Source: Hemileia vastatrix
Taxonomy: Eukaryota; Basidiomycota; Pucciniomycetes; Pucciniales; Zaghouaniaceae
Length of the DNA stretch: 64,000 bases
Direction of reading: 5' to 3'
Assembly: GCA_030280995.1 (NCBI GenBank)
Contig: JASXTE010000009.1
Coordinates: 35,138,001 to 35,202,000, forward strand
A model generated the notes under the pieces. That model was not told the origin of the DNA. It did no database searches and saw only the letters and a program-made list of their open reading frames with translations. The position numbers and the translations under genes are program-made. Positions 11,955 to 22,719 of this stretch are shown piece after piece; the stretch's first letter is position 1; every line of letters starts with the position of its first letter.

Positions 11955-13018
11955 ATGAATACTAGAAATACTACCATTAATACCGAAAATACACCCAACT
12001 TTGTGGACGCTATCCGGCAGTTTGTGCGTACCCAGCCTGCTGCTGCTCCACCTGCGACCCCAGTTACTACGCTGATGGGTGGGGCAAGATGCACCCGCTG
12101 CATTGATAATGGCATAACTCCCTTTCATTTCTCAAAAGCCCGCCGTGGCAACGTTTTCTTTACTGTAAGTTTTTTTCTTTTCGTTTCCTTCCTTTCTCCT
12201 TATTACTAATCTTCTATATATATATATATATATATATATTTAGTCATGCGATTACTGTAAACAACGCAAGAAGAAATGTAGTTATGATGGGCCGCCCACT
12301 GTTGCGTGCCTGGATCCCAATGCCTCTACCTCTAATATGATGAGTCAGTAGGACATCAAGCAGCCTGTGCCTACCTCTTCAACTCTGCCTGGCAACAAGC
12401 GAGCCAAGGTTAATCATCGCGCACCCACACCTAGTAGCGTTGCCTGCATCCCAAATTCTCTCTTTTCACAGGAGAGTACAGTAAGTTACTTATTTTCTCT
12501 TTTTTTTTTTTTTTTTTTAAAACGCCAACATAAATTCCTTTCTCTCTTAGAATGCGCCAGACACTCCTTACGCTACCTTTCCTCCGCCGCCTAATGCACC
12601 CCTTTTCCTTCCTGCCTTGGAAGATTATCCCATCTGGGATACCGATCCAATTCACGAGTGCCCTCCGCGCTCACCAACTTCCGACATGCCCACCCTTCAA
12701 CCAGTCTTCGAGGCTATTGTCCCGGTTGATTGGCCAGCCGACATCCCCCCTGACAACAAAGAAGAAGAAGAAGAGCCTGACATGGCTCAAAACTGGGAAT
12801 TCGCAGAGCACGTTGCCTGCACACCATATGGTGCAACTATGCATTTTATGAACAATATGATAGTTGCCGTCAAAAAATTTCTTGAGGCGGTCCTGGTCTA
12901 TACTTGCACCAAGTACAAAAAAAGAAAACAGCTAGTCACCACCTTGCAGCAAAACATGCAAGAGGCTTTTTATAACTGGGCTTTCTACGTCCCTATCTAC
13001 AATGACGCCAAATACTAA
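11955..13018 (+). CDS. Antisense gene 1 of element F: Zn2Cys6-like zinc-cluster protein, three exons
   Basis: Runs opposite to element F, next to its 3' LTR. Exons 11955-12164, 12244-12480, 12551-13018; introns 12165-12243 (GTAAGT...TAG) and 12481-12550 (GTAAGT...TAG) join in frame. The joined N-terminus gives C-x2-C (CTRC) then, across intron 1, C-x2-C-x6-C (CDYCKQRKKKC) followed by a basic run, the shape of a fungal binuclear zinc cluster, but the expected third Cys is Pro. The middle is Pro/Ser/Thr-rich; the C-terminal part is acidic (EEEEE near 12765) then a Lys-rich helix-like region to a stop at 13016. One in-frame TAG at 12349-12351 (probably CAG to TAG) interrupts this copy, so it is decayed but only lightly. 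By family logic a nuclear DNA-binding regulator; targets unknown. The homologue in E is at 32408-33048 on the minus strand. Confidence 0.6.
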
Positions 13019-13528
13019 GATCTTCGTTGTATATTCCTTATAAATTGTATGTAGTTTTGTAAAAAAATGTGATAATAATATTTCTTTCTCCTTAATTCTG
13101 CTTTACCCTAAGTCCCTTGTGAGAACCCAACATCTGTGAGATGAGTTGCCGTCAAAAAAACGTCATCCTTTTTTCCAAACAGCGCACCTTACTACTAAGT
13201 GCCGATGAAAAGTGAAACAATAAACAGAAAATAAATCTGAGATCCGGGCTACTCCCTATGGCAGCAAATACATCCCCTGCGTCATATATGCATGTTTTCC
13301 CTTGAAATGATCATATCTTCTCAGAGTATGACTTTCCCTTTACTGCAACAAATTCGCCTTTCCGCAGGTCCCTCATCTTCTATTCTTTGATGAAGATTCT
13401 TCCCATCCATCTTAGAAACCATTTGGCAATCATTTCAGTTTATTGTGAGACTGATTTTTATTCCATAATGCCATTATTAACTTATAAATAGCTCATCTAA
13501 TAACCCGGATTTCCTTCATCCAAACATC
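13019..13528 (+). promoter_or_regulatory. Region between antisense genes 1 and 2 of element F, with TATA box
   Basis: Noncoding. It contains poly-T/AATAA-like sequence just after the gene 1 stop (13040-13090) and a TATA-like TTATAAATAG at 13482-13491, about 40 bp before the ATG of gene 2. No stem-loop motif of the E/G type was seen here. Confidence 0.45.
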
Positions 13529-14331
13529 ATGACTCAAAATCGCACAGTTCCCAAAGATCAAGAGTGCTCATTATATAAATGGCACAACTTTCATTGTACA
13601 TTTTCTAGACCTCGGGGGTATGCCTCCTTTAGACCTGCCTGTGACAACTGCTTAAGATACCACAAAACTTGCAATATCTCTCTGAACCATAATACTCCTC
13701 AGCCTACTGGCTACATTCGCTTTCATCCTAGTTCGGCCAGTAGTGCTCCCATAATTACAACTACTAGTCCCACTAGACCCAATTCTTCCACCAATAACAA
13801 CATTCCTTTTAGTTGCCATTGCTTCCTACTTTCCCTAGACGCAAAATATCTATCCAGCCTAGAACTGTGCCTTCTTCCACTGTGAGCTCTAATGCTTCCA
13901 TGCACTCAGGCTCCCCTACAGCTGCTCCTGACGCGATTACCATTTCTCGGCCATCAGCATTCCCACAAAATTTATTAGCAAGTAAGTACCCTTTATTTAC
14001 TTATGCTTCCTTTACCCGCTGACTCTTTTTCAGGCTTCAATGAATCCATCTCTCTGGGATGGGTTCCTATCCCTTTACCTTTCGTCCATTCCATGCAAAT
14101 GTTTTCCAGACTTCGTCTTATATATGACACTATGTCTCTTTCCTTTTATAATGCACCAGCTTTTTCTGACACTGAACTTGAAGCCCGCTACAACCATATA
14201 AAATGATAGGTCAACTAATTAACGAGATCAGTTCATCAACTATTCTTGGATTCCCCACCGATCCTTGTCGTTTCGTCATGCCCAAAGACTGGAAAGAATA
14301 TCCTAATGGTTTCCATCCCGATACTGAGTAG
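13529..14331 (+). pseudogene. Antisense gene 2 of element F: Zn2Cys6-like protein with one intron
   Basis: ATG at 13529, shortly after a TATA box. Its N-terminus has C-x2-Y-x6-C-x14-C-x2-C-x6-C (ends CDNCLRYHKTC), the same spacing as the E gene at 30200-31201, where the Tyr is Cys. A Pro/Ser/Thr-rich linker follows. A one-base frameshift near 13810 is needed to continue in the frame of 13813-13981. The intron 13982-14033 (GTAAGT...CAG) then joins A|GC to read SFNES, the same phase and position as in E (SFNIAD). The C-terminal domain (VPIPLPFVHSMQMF...) resembles the E protein (VPIHLVSEKLFANF...). A second shift at about 14206 would extend it to the TAG at 14329. Likely a DNA-binding regulator; function inferred from the cysteine pattern only. 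Confidence 0.6.
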
Positions 14332-14929
14332 TCCACTAGTGCCCTCCATAGGAGCCTTCTCTGTCCATTATTCCTGTACATAGTCTTCATATATTTTTCA
14401 TGCTATGCCTATAAATAATAACTTTAGACACAGCGCTATTCTAGTACATCTGTCTTCTAAATTTAGAGAGCCTAACTTTGCTCCCTCTACTTTCTTTAAA
14501 AGACTGTAAACCCCCAAAAAATTATAAATAAACTTTTAAATCATAAAACTTTACCGCCTTTACTGCAATAAAAAAATACACAATGTAAATAAGAATTAAA
14601 CTGTAGAGAGCCCTATCTATAAATCATTATTCCACTCCTGGTTAGTTAACCCATTCACTAAATACCCAGTGTCTTTTTCATTTACAAGGTATGCGCCTCC
14701 TTTAATCCAATTGTCTATCTTGTCATGTCCCCTTGAATGATGAAAATATAGTATTTCATTTTCCTCTGTGCCCTCATCTGAGCGCTTACGCCAGTTTCCT
14801 GTTCAGCCTTGGTGCACCTAACTTCCAGCTAGCGCCCCCTTTCCATCACAACTGTGTCAAAGCCTCTTGCGAGTTCTCTTAGAAAAAACAAGATTAACAT
14901 AAATTGTTAGTTTACCCTCTTCCCGAAGG
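14332..14929. other. Noncoding stretch between antisense gene 2 and the integrase tail of element F
   Basis: AT-rich with no ORF I can support on either strand. It corresponds to the region immediately after pol on the minus strand (3' untranslated region of F) and to the 3' side of antisense gene 2 on the plus strand. No CCTC/GAGG hairpin motifs with TTAAACTG were found here, unlike in B, E and G. Confidence 0.4.
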
Positions 14930-15300
14930 TCATTCTGGTAGTTTTTCCTCATTCCAGAGGTCATTCTGTATCACTGGAACACCTCTTGGGTAGAACTTTT
15001 TGATCTGATCTGCCGCCTCACGCCGCTTCCATTCAGTACCATCTAGTTCCTGCAGTAAGTAAGACCCACCAGTTCTCTGCTTTCTGATTCTATAAGGACC
15101 ATTCCATCTGTCAGCAAACATCTTCCCCCATTGGCTTTCTAAACTTCTATTATAAACCAAAACCAAATCTCCTGGGTTCCATGGCTTCCTTAAATTATGC
15201 ACTAAATGCTTATCCCAATATTTAACTGACTTGTCACGGATCTGCATCATTCTATCATATGCCTTCTCCACAAAATCATCCTTTCTTTCAAGCTGCGCTG
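14930..15300 (-). pseudogene. Integrase C-terminal fragment of element F
   Basis: Reads open for about 120 codons on the minus strand: helical linker, then the GPY/F-like module NPGDLVLVYNRSLESQWGK, followed by WNGPYRI and FYPRG near the end. It matches the ends of the B, E and G integrases. Upstream it is severed at 15300/15301 by a B/C-family LTR fragment, so the catalytic core and the rest of F are missing. Confidence 0.8.
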
Positions 15301-16214
15301 TAGACAATCCTATAGTACTAGTTATAGGCCTTGACCAAGGGAGTTGGAGAAAAACCAGAGAGAAAATCCCCTGTCCCTTTAGAAAAATAGAGTGAGATTT
15401 ACTTGCTAAAGTAAGTTGGTTCCTGTTTGCTAAAGCCCCTTTTCAACACACTTGACTGCTTGATGAGCCAAGAAAGTAGTCCCCAGACAGACTACCAGAC
15501 CAAAGAACTGAAATGTAGACCAATGTCCACACCAGAGAAAGCAAAGATACTTGATGTAGGCTGAAAATCCACACCAGGGACAGCAATAATACTTGATATA
15601 GCTTGCAAGACTACACCAGAGAAAACAGTTGCCAAAGTGGAGTTAAATGAAGAACTAACCTTGCAACAAACACAGCCAATTGTGGCCAAAAAATAGTGAA
15701 GACTGAGTGAGGAACAATGATATCACCTCTGGATGGTTGTATGATAATTAAAGTTGCCCCAAAATGTCTTATTCACTATGTACACACAGACCACTATCTC
15801 AGAGCCCATGCACACCAACAAATTTGGCGCCTGTACCCGCCAAATTGAATAAAAAACCTCCAGAAGTGCTCCCCAACCTTCTAAAACAGAGGCAGGCGGG
15901 CTTCCCGACGTCGGAGGCGCCCCTGAAGCGGCCCGGCCTCCCTGAAGCCAGAAAACCAATAAAAACACCTAATCTACTTAGAAAAACTAGCTACAACTAC
16001 TAAAACCTTTAAAACACAGAATTTCACTATAACAACATTATGACATGAAATATAGAGAAAAATTAGCTCTATCCAATAATAATAAGCACTTTACCCTAAG
16101 ACTTAAGGTTAGCCCGTAAAACACGAAAAGCAAAATTAAACAGCTATCTTTTTAAATGAAAAATGAGGAAATGACCCCTTAAAACTTAGAATATGAAAAA
16201 TGTCTCCAAAACAT
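15301..16214 (-). repeat. Truncated LTR (H) of the B/C family
   Basis: Minus-strand LTR ending TCTACA at 15301 and homologous to 770-1690 and 51420-52414; similarity stops at about 16214, so roughly the first 130 bp of the LTR (TGTGGTC end) is missing. It directly abuts the integrase fragment of F. No gag follows, so it is either a partial solo LTR or a deletion junction. Confidence 0.75.
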
Positions 16215-16984
16215 GCACCAAGGGAAATCAGGGGGTGAACTGCTAGCAGTTCCCTCTATTTGAAACTTTCAGGAAGAGGTTGGGAAATTGTTGGGGAAAT
16301 TTTTTGAAAGAATTAGGAAACTGTTTTTAAATTATATGAAAAAATTTTGAAAAAAAAGTTGGCCCTAAATTGAGCCTCGATTTATCCCTTCTTGAGCAGA
16401 GCTTTGGATTTAAGTTGTGCATCAGTTGGAATAAATTTGAGCAATGGTGGAGCCACAACACTTAACATACCATAATATTCAATTTTATATATAGATCCAT
16501 TTAATGTTGGGAGGTCAGGTTTGATATTAGTAGAAATATCTTAAATGACACATAGTATACTAGGTCTGGAATATTATTTCAATTATCATTTTTATTTCCG
16601 CAAATATATAAAAAACAATACTATTTAATTCCTTTTTAAAAATTTTATTAATAAAAATATAACTCTGTAAAAATATTTGCACATAATTTTAAATTTTCTA
16701 GACAAAATTTGATATTGAGCCATTATCAATAGAAATTTCTCATTGTTCCATGGAATAAAAAAGTATAAGACAATGTTCAAAAAATTTAATGTAGGAGAAA
16801 AAATATATATATTTTTTATAAGGGGAAAAAATAGTAATGTATTTTTAAAAAATTTACACTATTAAAGAAACTAATTTTAATATATTGGCACAAAACTTAG
16901 GCAATAAAATAATGCACTTTTTTTAATTTTTTATCTGTATTTAGTTATTATTAAAATGTGAGTCAACATTAATTATTAACATAC
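16215..16984. other. AT-rich intergenic stretch upstream of the helicase gene
   Basis: No ORF, repeat family or RNA gene recognised; strongly AT-rich with homopolymer runs. It probably contains the promoter of the plus-strand SNF2-like gene: a CT-rich pyrimidine stretch lies at 17030-17080, just before the likely start codon. Confidence 0.35.
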
Positions 16985-17113
16985 ATGAAAAATTCAATTT
17001 TGAATATTCATCCAATATTATGTATATTCTCTACTTTATTCTCTTTCAAAGCTTTGCTCTCACTCTTTCTTTCTCTAAGCTACCACCATCACCATAAAAT
17101 TTATTTAATTAAA

Positions 17114-18206
17114 ATGTCAAATTTAAGATGCATTGGACAATTCTCTTTAAATTTTAAACCTATTTTTCCAAAAGAAAGATCTGTATTTGATGAAGTATCC
17201 ACTCCAGTTATTATGCAACAAGGAAGATCTTTAGTTCATGTTTTTGGATTATTCAAAGAAGGAGAAGCAAAACCTATTGGTGATATTTCTAACGAACAGA
17301 GCAGCCAAATTGGACAACTACTTGGAGAAATTGGATCTGGATCTCAAATTTTAACTGAGGAAAGGGCTTTAAATCACCAAATACCTTATTATTTTTGCTC
17401 TTACTTGGTTCTACTATTAAACAGGAAGTATAGAATTTGTGGCCTCCTTTTTTGTTTGACTGATTTTATTAGTCAGGCTAAAGAAGTATTTCTAAATGCT
17501 CAAATTGATTTGACATTGATTCCACACTACAATCCAACCGTCTTCTTCAATATTCCTCATTCTTGTATTCAAGTAACTTCTGAAATTTCTGGGACAAGGG
17601 ATAATCAAATGGCAAATCTATCTATACGTGGTATGAAAATAACTCTTAAAACGCATCAGATTCAAGCTATCAATTTTATGATAGACAATAAAATTAACTT
17701 ATCGGAAAAGTTAGAAAACCTGTGGAGGCATGCAGACAACAGCTGGCTGAGAGTGGGTTTTAATAATTATTATGAAGAATTTCTTGAAGAAAATTTATCC
17801 TCTTCAGGAATTGGTTCAATTCTAGCTGATGATATGGGCTTGGGAAAGACCCTCTCAACTCTTGGCCTAATTACTGCAACTCAAAGTGAAGCCAGACGAT
17901 TCCAACTCTTGGGTGGTGGACAAGAGAAAGATAGGGCATCAGCAACTCTCATCATTTTCCCACTTTCAACATTATCAAACTGGGTCAATGAAATAAGAAT
18001 TCACTTTGAAGATAATGCACTACCTTTAAAGGTTCTTTATGGGAAGGATTCAAAGAAAATTAATTTTGAGGAGCTTCAGAACCAACTAGTTGTTTTGACT
18101 ACCTATTAGACAGAAAGTTCATCTTCTTCAAAGAAAACTCCTCAACCTATTTTTTCAGTAACTCATAAACTCATTTGGTACAGAATAGTTTTAGATGAGG
18201 TTCAGT
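17114..18206 (+). pseudogene. SNF2/Rad5-Rad16-like helicase, N-terminal part (interrupted)
   Basis: Likely start is the ATG at 17114 (the earlier ATG at 16985 would add a low-complexity Ser/Leu/His leader across a pyrimidine-rich, UTR-like stretch). ATP-binding motif I is clear (GSILADDMGLGKT, around residues 233-246), then a motif Ia region (TLIIFPLSTLSNWVNEI). An in-frame TAG at 18107 (TTY*TES, probably CAG to TAG) is followed in the same frame by RIVLDEVQ, the motif II region of Rad5/Rad16-type proteins (normally DEAH). Homology stops at about 18206. Family role: DNA-dependent ATPase in chromatin or DNA repair. This copy is dead: stop codon, insertion, and the segment around motif III missing. 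Confidence 0.8.
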
Positions 18207-19599
18207 AATCATTCATTTGAATTACTAATAATTTTGAACATAATATTATATAAGGCGATGAAATGTTTAACATAATTTAAAAGTTTAATCAAGAATCCCC
18301 ATTCACACAAGAATCAGAATATATCGGCCTTGGAGGCTGAGTATTGACTATGCTTGACAGGGACACCACTTCAGAACCGGACAACTGATCTTCAAAGCTG
18401 TCAGTATAGTCTAGTATATAAGTATGATATAATAGTGTTATTTTATGGTCCTACTACTTATTAATAAATGATTTAGTGATTAAACCTCAGGGGAAGACTA
18501 ATAGAATAGTTATACTCAAATAAAACTCACAATACTTGGATTTAAATGCGTGCTAGTGGTGGAAAATAGAAGAATAAAATATAGTTATAGCTTTTATAAA
18601 GATAATATCAATTTATAAGGGCTTTATAATATATTTCTGAATGCTAATAATTGTATTGTAGTGTTTTTTTGAAGTGTAGTAATTGAATGATGATAATAAA
18701 CCGTCGAAATCCCTCCTTACTTATACCCAAATCCACTGGAGTGCACAGAACTTCAATCCAGATGATGTCACTACTATCCCCGGCAATTACAGCACTGTGA
18801 GGGCCCATCACCTTTTTCATGGCATCCACTTCAAGCAGTTTCAACACCCAGACCTCCAGTAAGGACCCTCCATCACTATTAATAATTACACAGATCCATT
18901 CCATAAATAGAAAACCCAGATAAAAGCGGATACCATAAAGAAACAGGTAAAATAAATAATCAAAAAGAGATTTAATGTAAATAAAAGCATATAAAAGAAA
19001 CAAGTAAAATTTCCAAGCCCCCAATAACAACCCCAAGCATCCACATTAACCCAGAAACATCCTTCCAACCCATAAATCCGTGAATAACCATCCAAGGAAG
19101 TAATTTGAGTTGTCCAAACTGGGTGTATGCGCCTGATATAGGTGTCTATGCTTCTTTAGGCGTTGTGAGTCCACTGATTTCGTCCATATGACCTAAAATA
19201 AGCAGAAAAACAAAGGTTATAGGCTATTAAGGGGCTAAAACCCACTTATATACCTAAATATACATAATATACTGCATATTTCACTGAATATGAGATTTAT
19301 GTATGCATATAAGCTTATGTATGTCAATAATTACTTCATATCACTTAAGATAGGTATATTATGACTCCATTAACACCTTAATAAGTATTATTAGGCCATG
19401 GATAAGCTATTTAAACTATTATAAATTATATAATAGAATAATAATTATATATATATATAATAAAATAATATATATTATTATTTTAACCTTATTTTTAAGA
19501 TATAAGCTTGATCTAGTTAAGGTTATCTTATTTTAAGCATAAGAAATACTCAGTCCTAAGGATATTTAGGCTGACAAAAGCCTTATATCATTCCTCAGA
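18207..19599. other. 1.4 kb unidentified sequence inside the helicase gene
   Basis: Separates motif II (18206) from the LRRTK region (19624 onward) and replaces roughly 90-100 expected residues, so it is an insertion with deletion rather than a plain intron. It contains a minus-strand open frame (18644-19036) whose translation is hydrophobic and unlike anything I recognise, and an AT-rich tract with TATATA repeats (19430-19490). No LTR, terminal inverted repeat or target-site duplication was found by eye. Confidence 0.4.
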
Positions 19600-20724
19600 A
19601 TCGAAAGATGGCAAGAAAACTGGTTGTGGATTAATTTTCTTATGAATGGCTTAAACAGAGGAAGCTCTAGCTCAATAAAATCGATAAATACTCTCATGAA
19701 TGTCATATGCCTGCGGAGGACAAAAGAAGCAATATTATCACTTCCTCAAAAAATTGAGCAAGGAATATCTGTAGAATTATCAGAACCTTGGCACTCAAAA
19801 CTTACGAAGCTTCAAGAACGTTTTTCTGAGTATTATGGGCCTTCTCAAAACACCAACCTCCCTTGGGACTCAGCTGAGTTTCTCCGAGAACTGTCAATTT
19901 TACGGCAATTTTGTAACCACCCTGTCTACGAAAACCCAGATCAACCTCCAACATTTCTTTCACATGGAAACATTCAGCAAAGATTATACATCTAATCAGT
20001 CATTTAGAAATTTTCTTAAGGGGAGAACAGGGGATAATTTGTCCCAAGGCTGTTATATTTTCAGAATATGCGGACTTTTTGGAAATGTATGAATTCTATT
20101 AATTATCTCAATAACTTATTTTTAGCTTAAACAACATTTCAATATTCTATCCATTGAAACAGTATTATAAAGGCTTTAGATGACCATGGAATTAGCTACA
20201 TAGAGCTTGTAGGAAAGTTGAGCATGAAAAAAAGGGATGAAAATCTGGACAAATTCAAAAAAAGTGAAAGATGTGAAGTTTTGCTTGGTACAATCAAGGC
20301 TGCAGGAGTTGGAATAGACTTGAGGTGTGCACAAAATGTATATATAATGGTAAGTCAAAGAGTCTTATATTGAAATAGAAAAGGTTGAAAAGAGAATTTG
20401 TTTAAAATATTGAAACAGGAGCCTAATTGGAATCCAGCAGTTGAACAGAAAGCAGTTGATTGTCTGTATAGAATGTGCCAACAAAATGAAGTTCATGTAC
20501 TCAAGTATTTTGTAAGCAGAAGTATTGAATTCAGAATTTATCAGATACAAAGAAAAAAGATTGAGCTATCAATGTATGTGAAATTTTCTTTATATAAAGT
20601 TGCATCATACCTGAAAATATTTATCTGTTCTAATTTTTTAAGGTTAAGTGTCCCAAACATTGGAAACAAGGAATATGAGTCTGCTAGATTATTGATTAGG
20701 GAATTCATCAATAACTCACATTAG
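19600..20724 (+). pseudogene. SNF2/Rad5-Rad16-like helicase, C-terminal part
   Basis: Continues the gene from 17114. It contains ICLRRTKEAILSLPQK (near 19705-19752), the spacer NHPVY, then after one frameshift near 19980 KAVIFSEYADFLE (helicase C-terminal lobe). After an intron ending CAG near 20160 follows VLLGTIKAAGVGIDL (motif V, near 20277-20322). A second intron starts GTAAGT at 20350 and ends CAG at about 20419, and is followed by PNWNP and a weak motif VI (VDCLYRMCQQNEV instead of the usual DRxHRxGQ). A third intron (GTATGTG...TTTAAG, about 20574-20643) leads to a final exon ending at the TAG at 20722-20724. The gene end overlaps the convergent minus-strand gene by 17 bp. Confidence 0.75.
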
Positions 20725-21452
20725 AATTTGAAATTTGTTCAAGTATGTAGGAAATGTTTATTGGGGCTTGAAAATTAAGAAGTCTTAATTGTTGAGGATT
20801 AAGAGAAGCAAGATATAATGAAGAATAGCAGTCACTTGGCAAACCCCTGGGGACTGGAAGAGAATTAAAGTGAGTCTCGATTGAGGATACCAAATTTAAT
20901 ATATCATATAATGCCAAGTTCTTAAGTATTTCTCCTGAATAAGAGGAAGATTCTCGGATTTGAATGTGTTTCTGGTCGAGATTTTGTGCAAGTCTTGAGA
21001 ATTCTTCAGATCTCCATGGCAATAAAATCTGCTTAAAAGAACCTTCATCATCAATTTCGGTGTCTGAGAAACATTTGATGTTTTTGAAAAGATTCTCATA
21101 GGTTTCACCACTTGGAAGTTGTTTAAGAAGGTGAGTTTGGTAAAAAGAATTCTGAAAAAGATTGTCAAATTTATATAAGCTTGTGTAAAAAAAAAGATAA
21201 AAATATTAGTTCTTACTTTCTTTTTTATTTTATATTTATACTATCTTATTTTAACTATTTCACGGAAGCTATCAGAATCATTTCCGAGTTGTAGTTTATC
21301 AGCATAACCTATAAACCAGCGGTGAAGAAAACCCATTTGACTTAAGTAAAAAATATGAGTAGATTCCATTGAATAAGAAACCAAATAATTATTTTCCAAA
21401 GCTTTATCCCAGTGCTTAATGATAATTTTTCCCAAAACTTGATTCCACTTGT
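20708..21452 (-). pseudogene. Unrecognised host-like gene, 3' part (split by element E)
   Basis: Minus-strand exon 21452-about 21250 (includes ALENNYLVSYSMES and LHRWFIGYADKLQLG), an intron ending CAG at 21152, and a last exon 21151-20708 (LLKQLPSGETYENLF, SRLAQNLDQKHIQIRESS, then to a stop at 20708). It reads smoothly and has no retroelement motifs; I do not recognise the family. It is separated from its 5' part (34295-34561) by element E: removing E together with one copy of TTGT restores the reading frame (NLD, a TAG stop, then FHKWNQVLGKII). Its 3' end overlaps the convergent helicase gene. Confidence 0.55.
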
Positions 21453-22543
21453 TGTGGTAGCCTAAAGTTTAGTATGGCACCTAAGTACATAAATGGAGTT
21501 ATTACGGCGTGCAAGATTAGTGCAATTATTTTTTATAAAAGTGTTTTATTTAATTTATTTGAGTTTTAAATATAAAGAAAACTTATTAAAAGCGAATGCC
21601 TACGCAAAAATAATATATTTTACGGAGAAGACTTTTTTACGGTCTGAAAAATTTATAAGCATCAAGTCGAGTCACTCAAGAACATTGGGAGATTTTCCCA
21701 GAATTTATACTATTTTTTATATATTTTTAAATGAATTTTAAATTTTTATAGAAATACTTACGTTTTTAGAGAAATACTTAACTTTGATGCGTTTTTAAAG
21801 GGTGATTAGAGCTGCGCAAGCTACGAAAATTAGTTGGGAATGTTAAAGGGAAGTGGCTCTATCATTTGTAATTTTTATATATTTTTTATTATAGTATAAA
21901 TGGTTTTAATTGAGTCCGGAGGTCCGGACGGACTCCGCTTGGACTCCGGAGGCTCCGGATTGACTCTGAGTGAGCTCTGGAGGGAAAACTTAGGCACGTG
22001 ACTAGGTATACTTAAGAGCCTCTCAAACTCAAAATTGAAGGGGGGGATACAACATACAGCTTAATATTTAACCACCAAGGTCTCATTTTTTATTACTCAA
22101 CAAATTAAATAAATTTGTAATACCCTTATAACTTTATATTTTATAAATAACATTTTAGAAATACTACTCAACAATTTAAATCACACTTAATACAGGGTAT
22201 CTTTAGAAAGGTCTTAATCACTGGGACTTGATTATTGCTTTCTCATAAAAACTTAAATTATTATAAAAACATAAAAGTCAATCTTTACAGATCTTTCACT
22301 GGTACACCTTAATTGTTGTTGTCAGTATTTCTTTTCTCAACAGCCACAATCATTAAATCTCAATAAGCGTTAAACATATCAGAGTTTCATTATTTTTATC
22401 AATCAGATCCAAGTTAGCTTAGTGATTTAGAATTCCCATTTTGTTATTTTTTTTATTGGAAGGACGGGGTTTTCAGCTAAATTCACACATCTCCTCCGGA
22501 TTCTGCTTACAGCAAGGTGACTGTAAGAGTTTACCTTACCATA
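21453..22543 (+). repeat. 5' LTR of element E
   Basis: Starts TGTGGTAGCC, ends TTACCATA, near-identical to the 3' LTR at 33173-34294 apart from scattered substitutions and about 30 bp of length difference, largely the 11 bp repeat at 21913-21985. A CACGTG palindrome lies at about 21996. The reverse-orientation LTRs of G (38315-39468, 48378-49488) belong to the same or a sister family. Confidence 0.85.
21913..21985 (+). promoter_or_regulatory. CCG/CGG-rich short tandem repeat in the E LTR
   Basis: A GC-rich island in an otherwise AT-rich LTR, made of GGACTCCG units about 11 bp apart with several CCGG and CGG/CCG triplets. The 3' LTR (33634-33722) has two extra 11 bp units; the G LTRs have other copy numbers (38931-39010 longer, 48981-49030 shorter). 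CGG triplets are the classical binding unit of Zn2Cys6 proteins. A regulatory role is inference. Confidence 0.45.
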
Positions 22544-22545
22544 GT

Positions 22546-22562
22546 TGGCACCCAACGTGGGG
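22546..22562 (+). other. Primer-binding-site-like sequence of element E
   Basis: TGGCACCC...GTGGGG directly after the 5' LTR, aligned with the sites of B, C and G. The matching tRNA cannot be named from this window. ACCC and GGGT within it could pair. Confidence 0.55.
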
Positions 22563-22719
22563 TTCTATTTCTCTAGATTTATTTAAAGACTTACTTGGAT
22601 CAAGAACGTTCTTAGCCTGCAAGAGGCTTATTTTCTGGAACTCTAATTGGATTTTTGTTATTGGCCTAAAAGAGGCTTGTTATTTTATCGATTGTTAACG
22701 CTTTTCATTACTTATTGGG

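Noticed and set aside
16985..17113. N-terminal extension of the helicase from the ATG at 16985
   Set aside because: Encodes a low-complexity Ser/Leu/His stretch across a pyrimidine-rich, UTR-like region; the ATG at 17114 fits better.
18644..19095. Membrane-protein-like minus-strand ORFs inside the helicase insert
   Set aside because: Hydrophobic by AT-rich composition, overlapping in two frames, no homology recognised, no start context; not called as genes.
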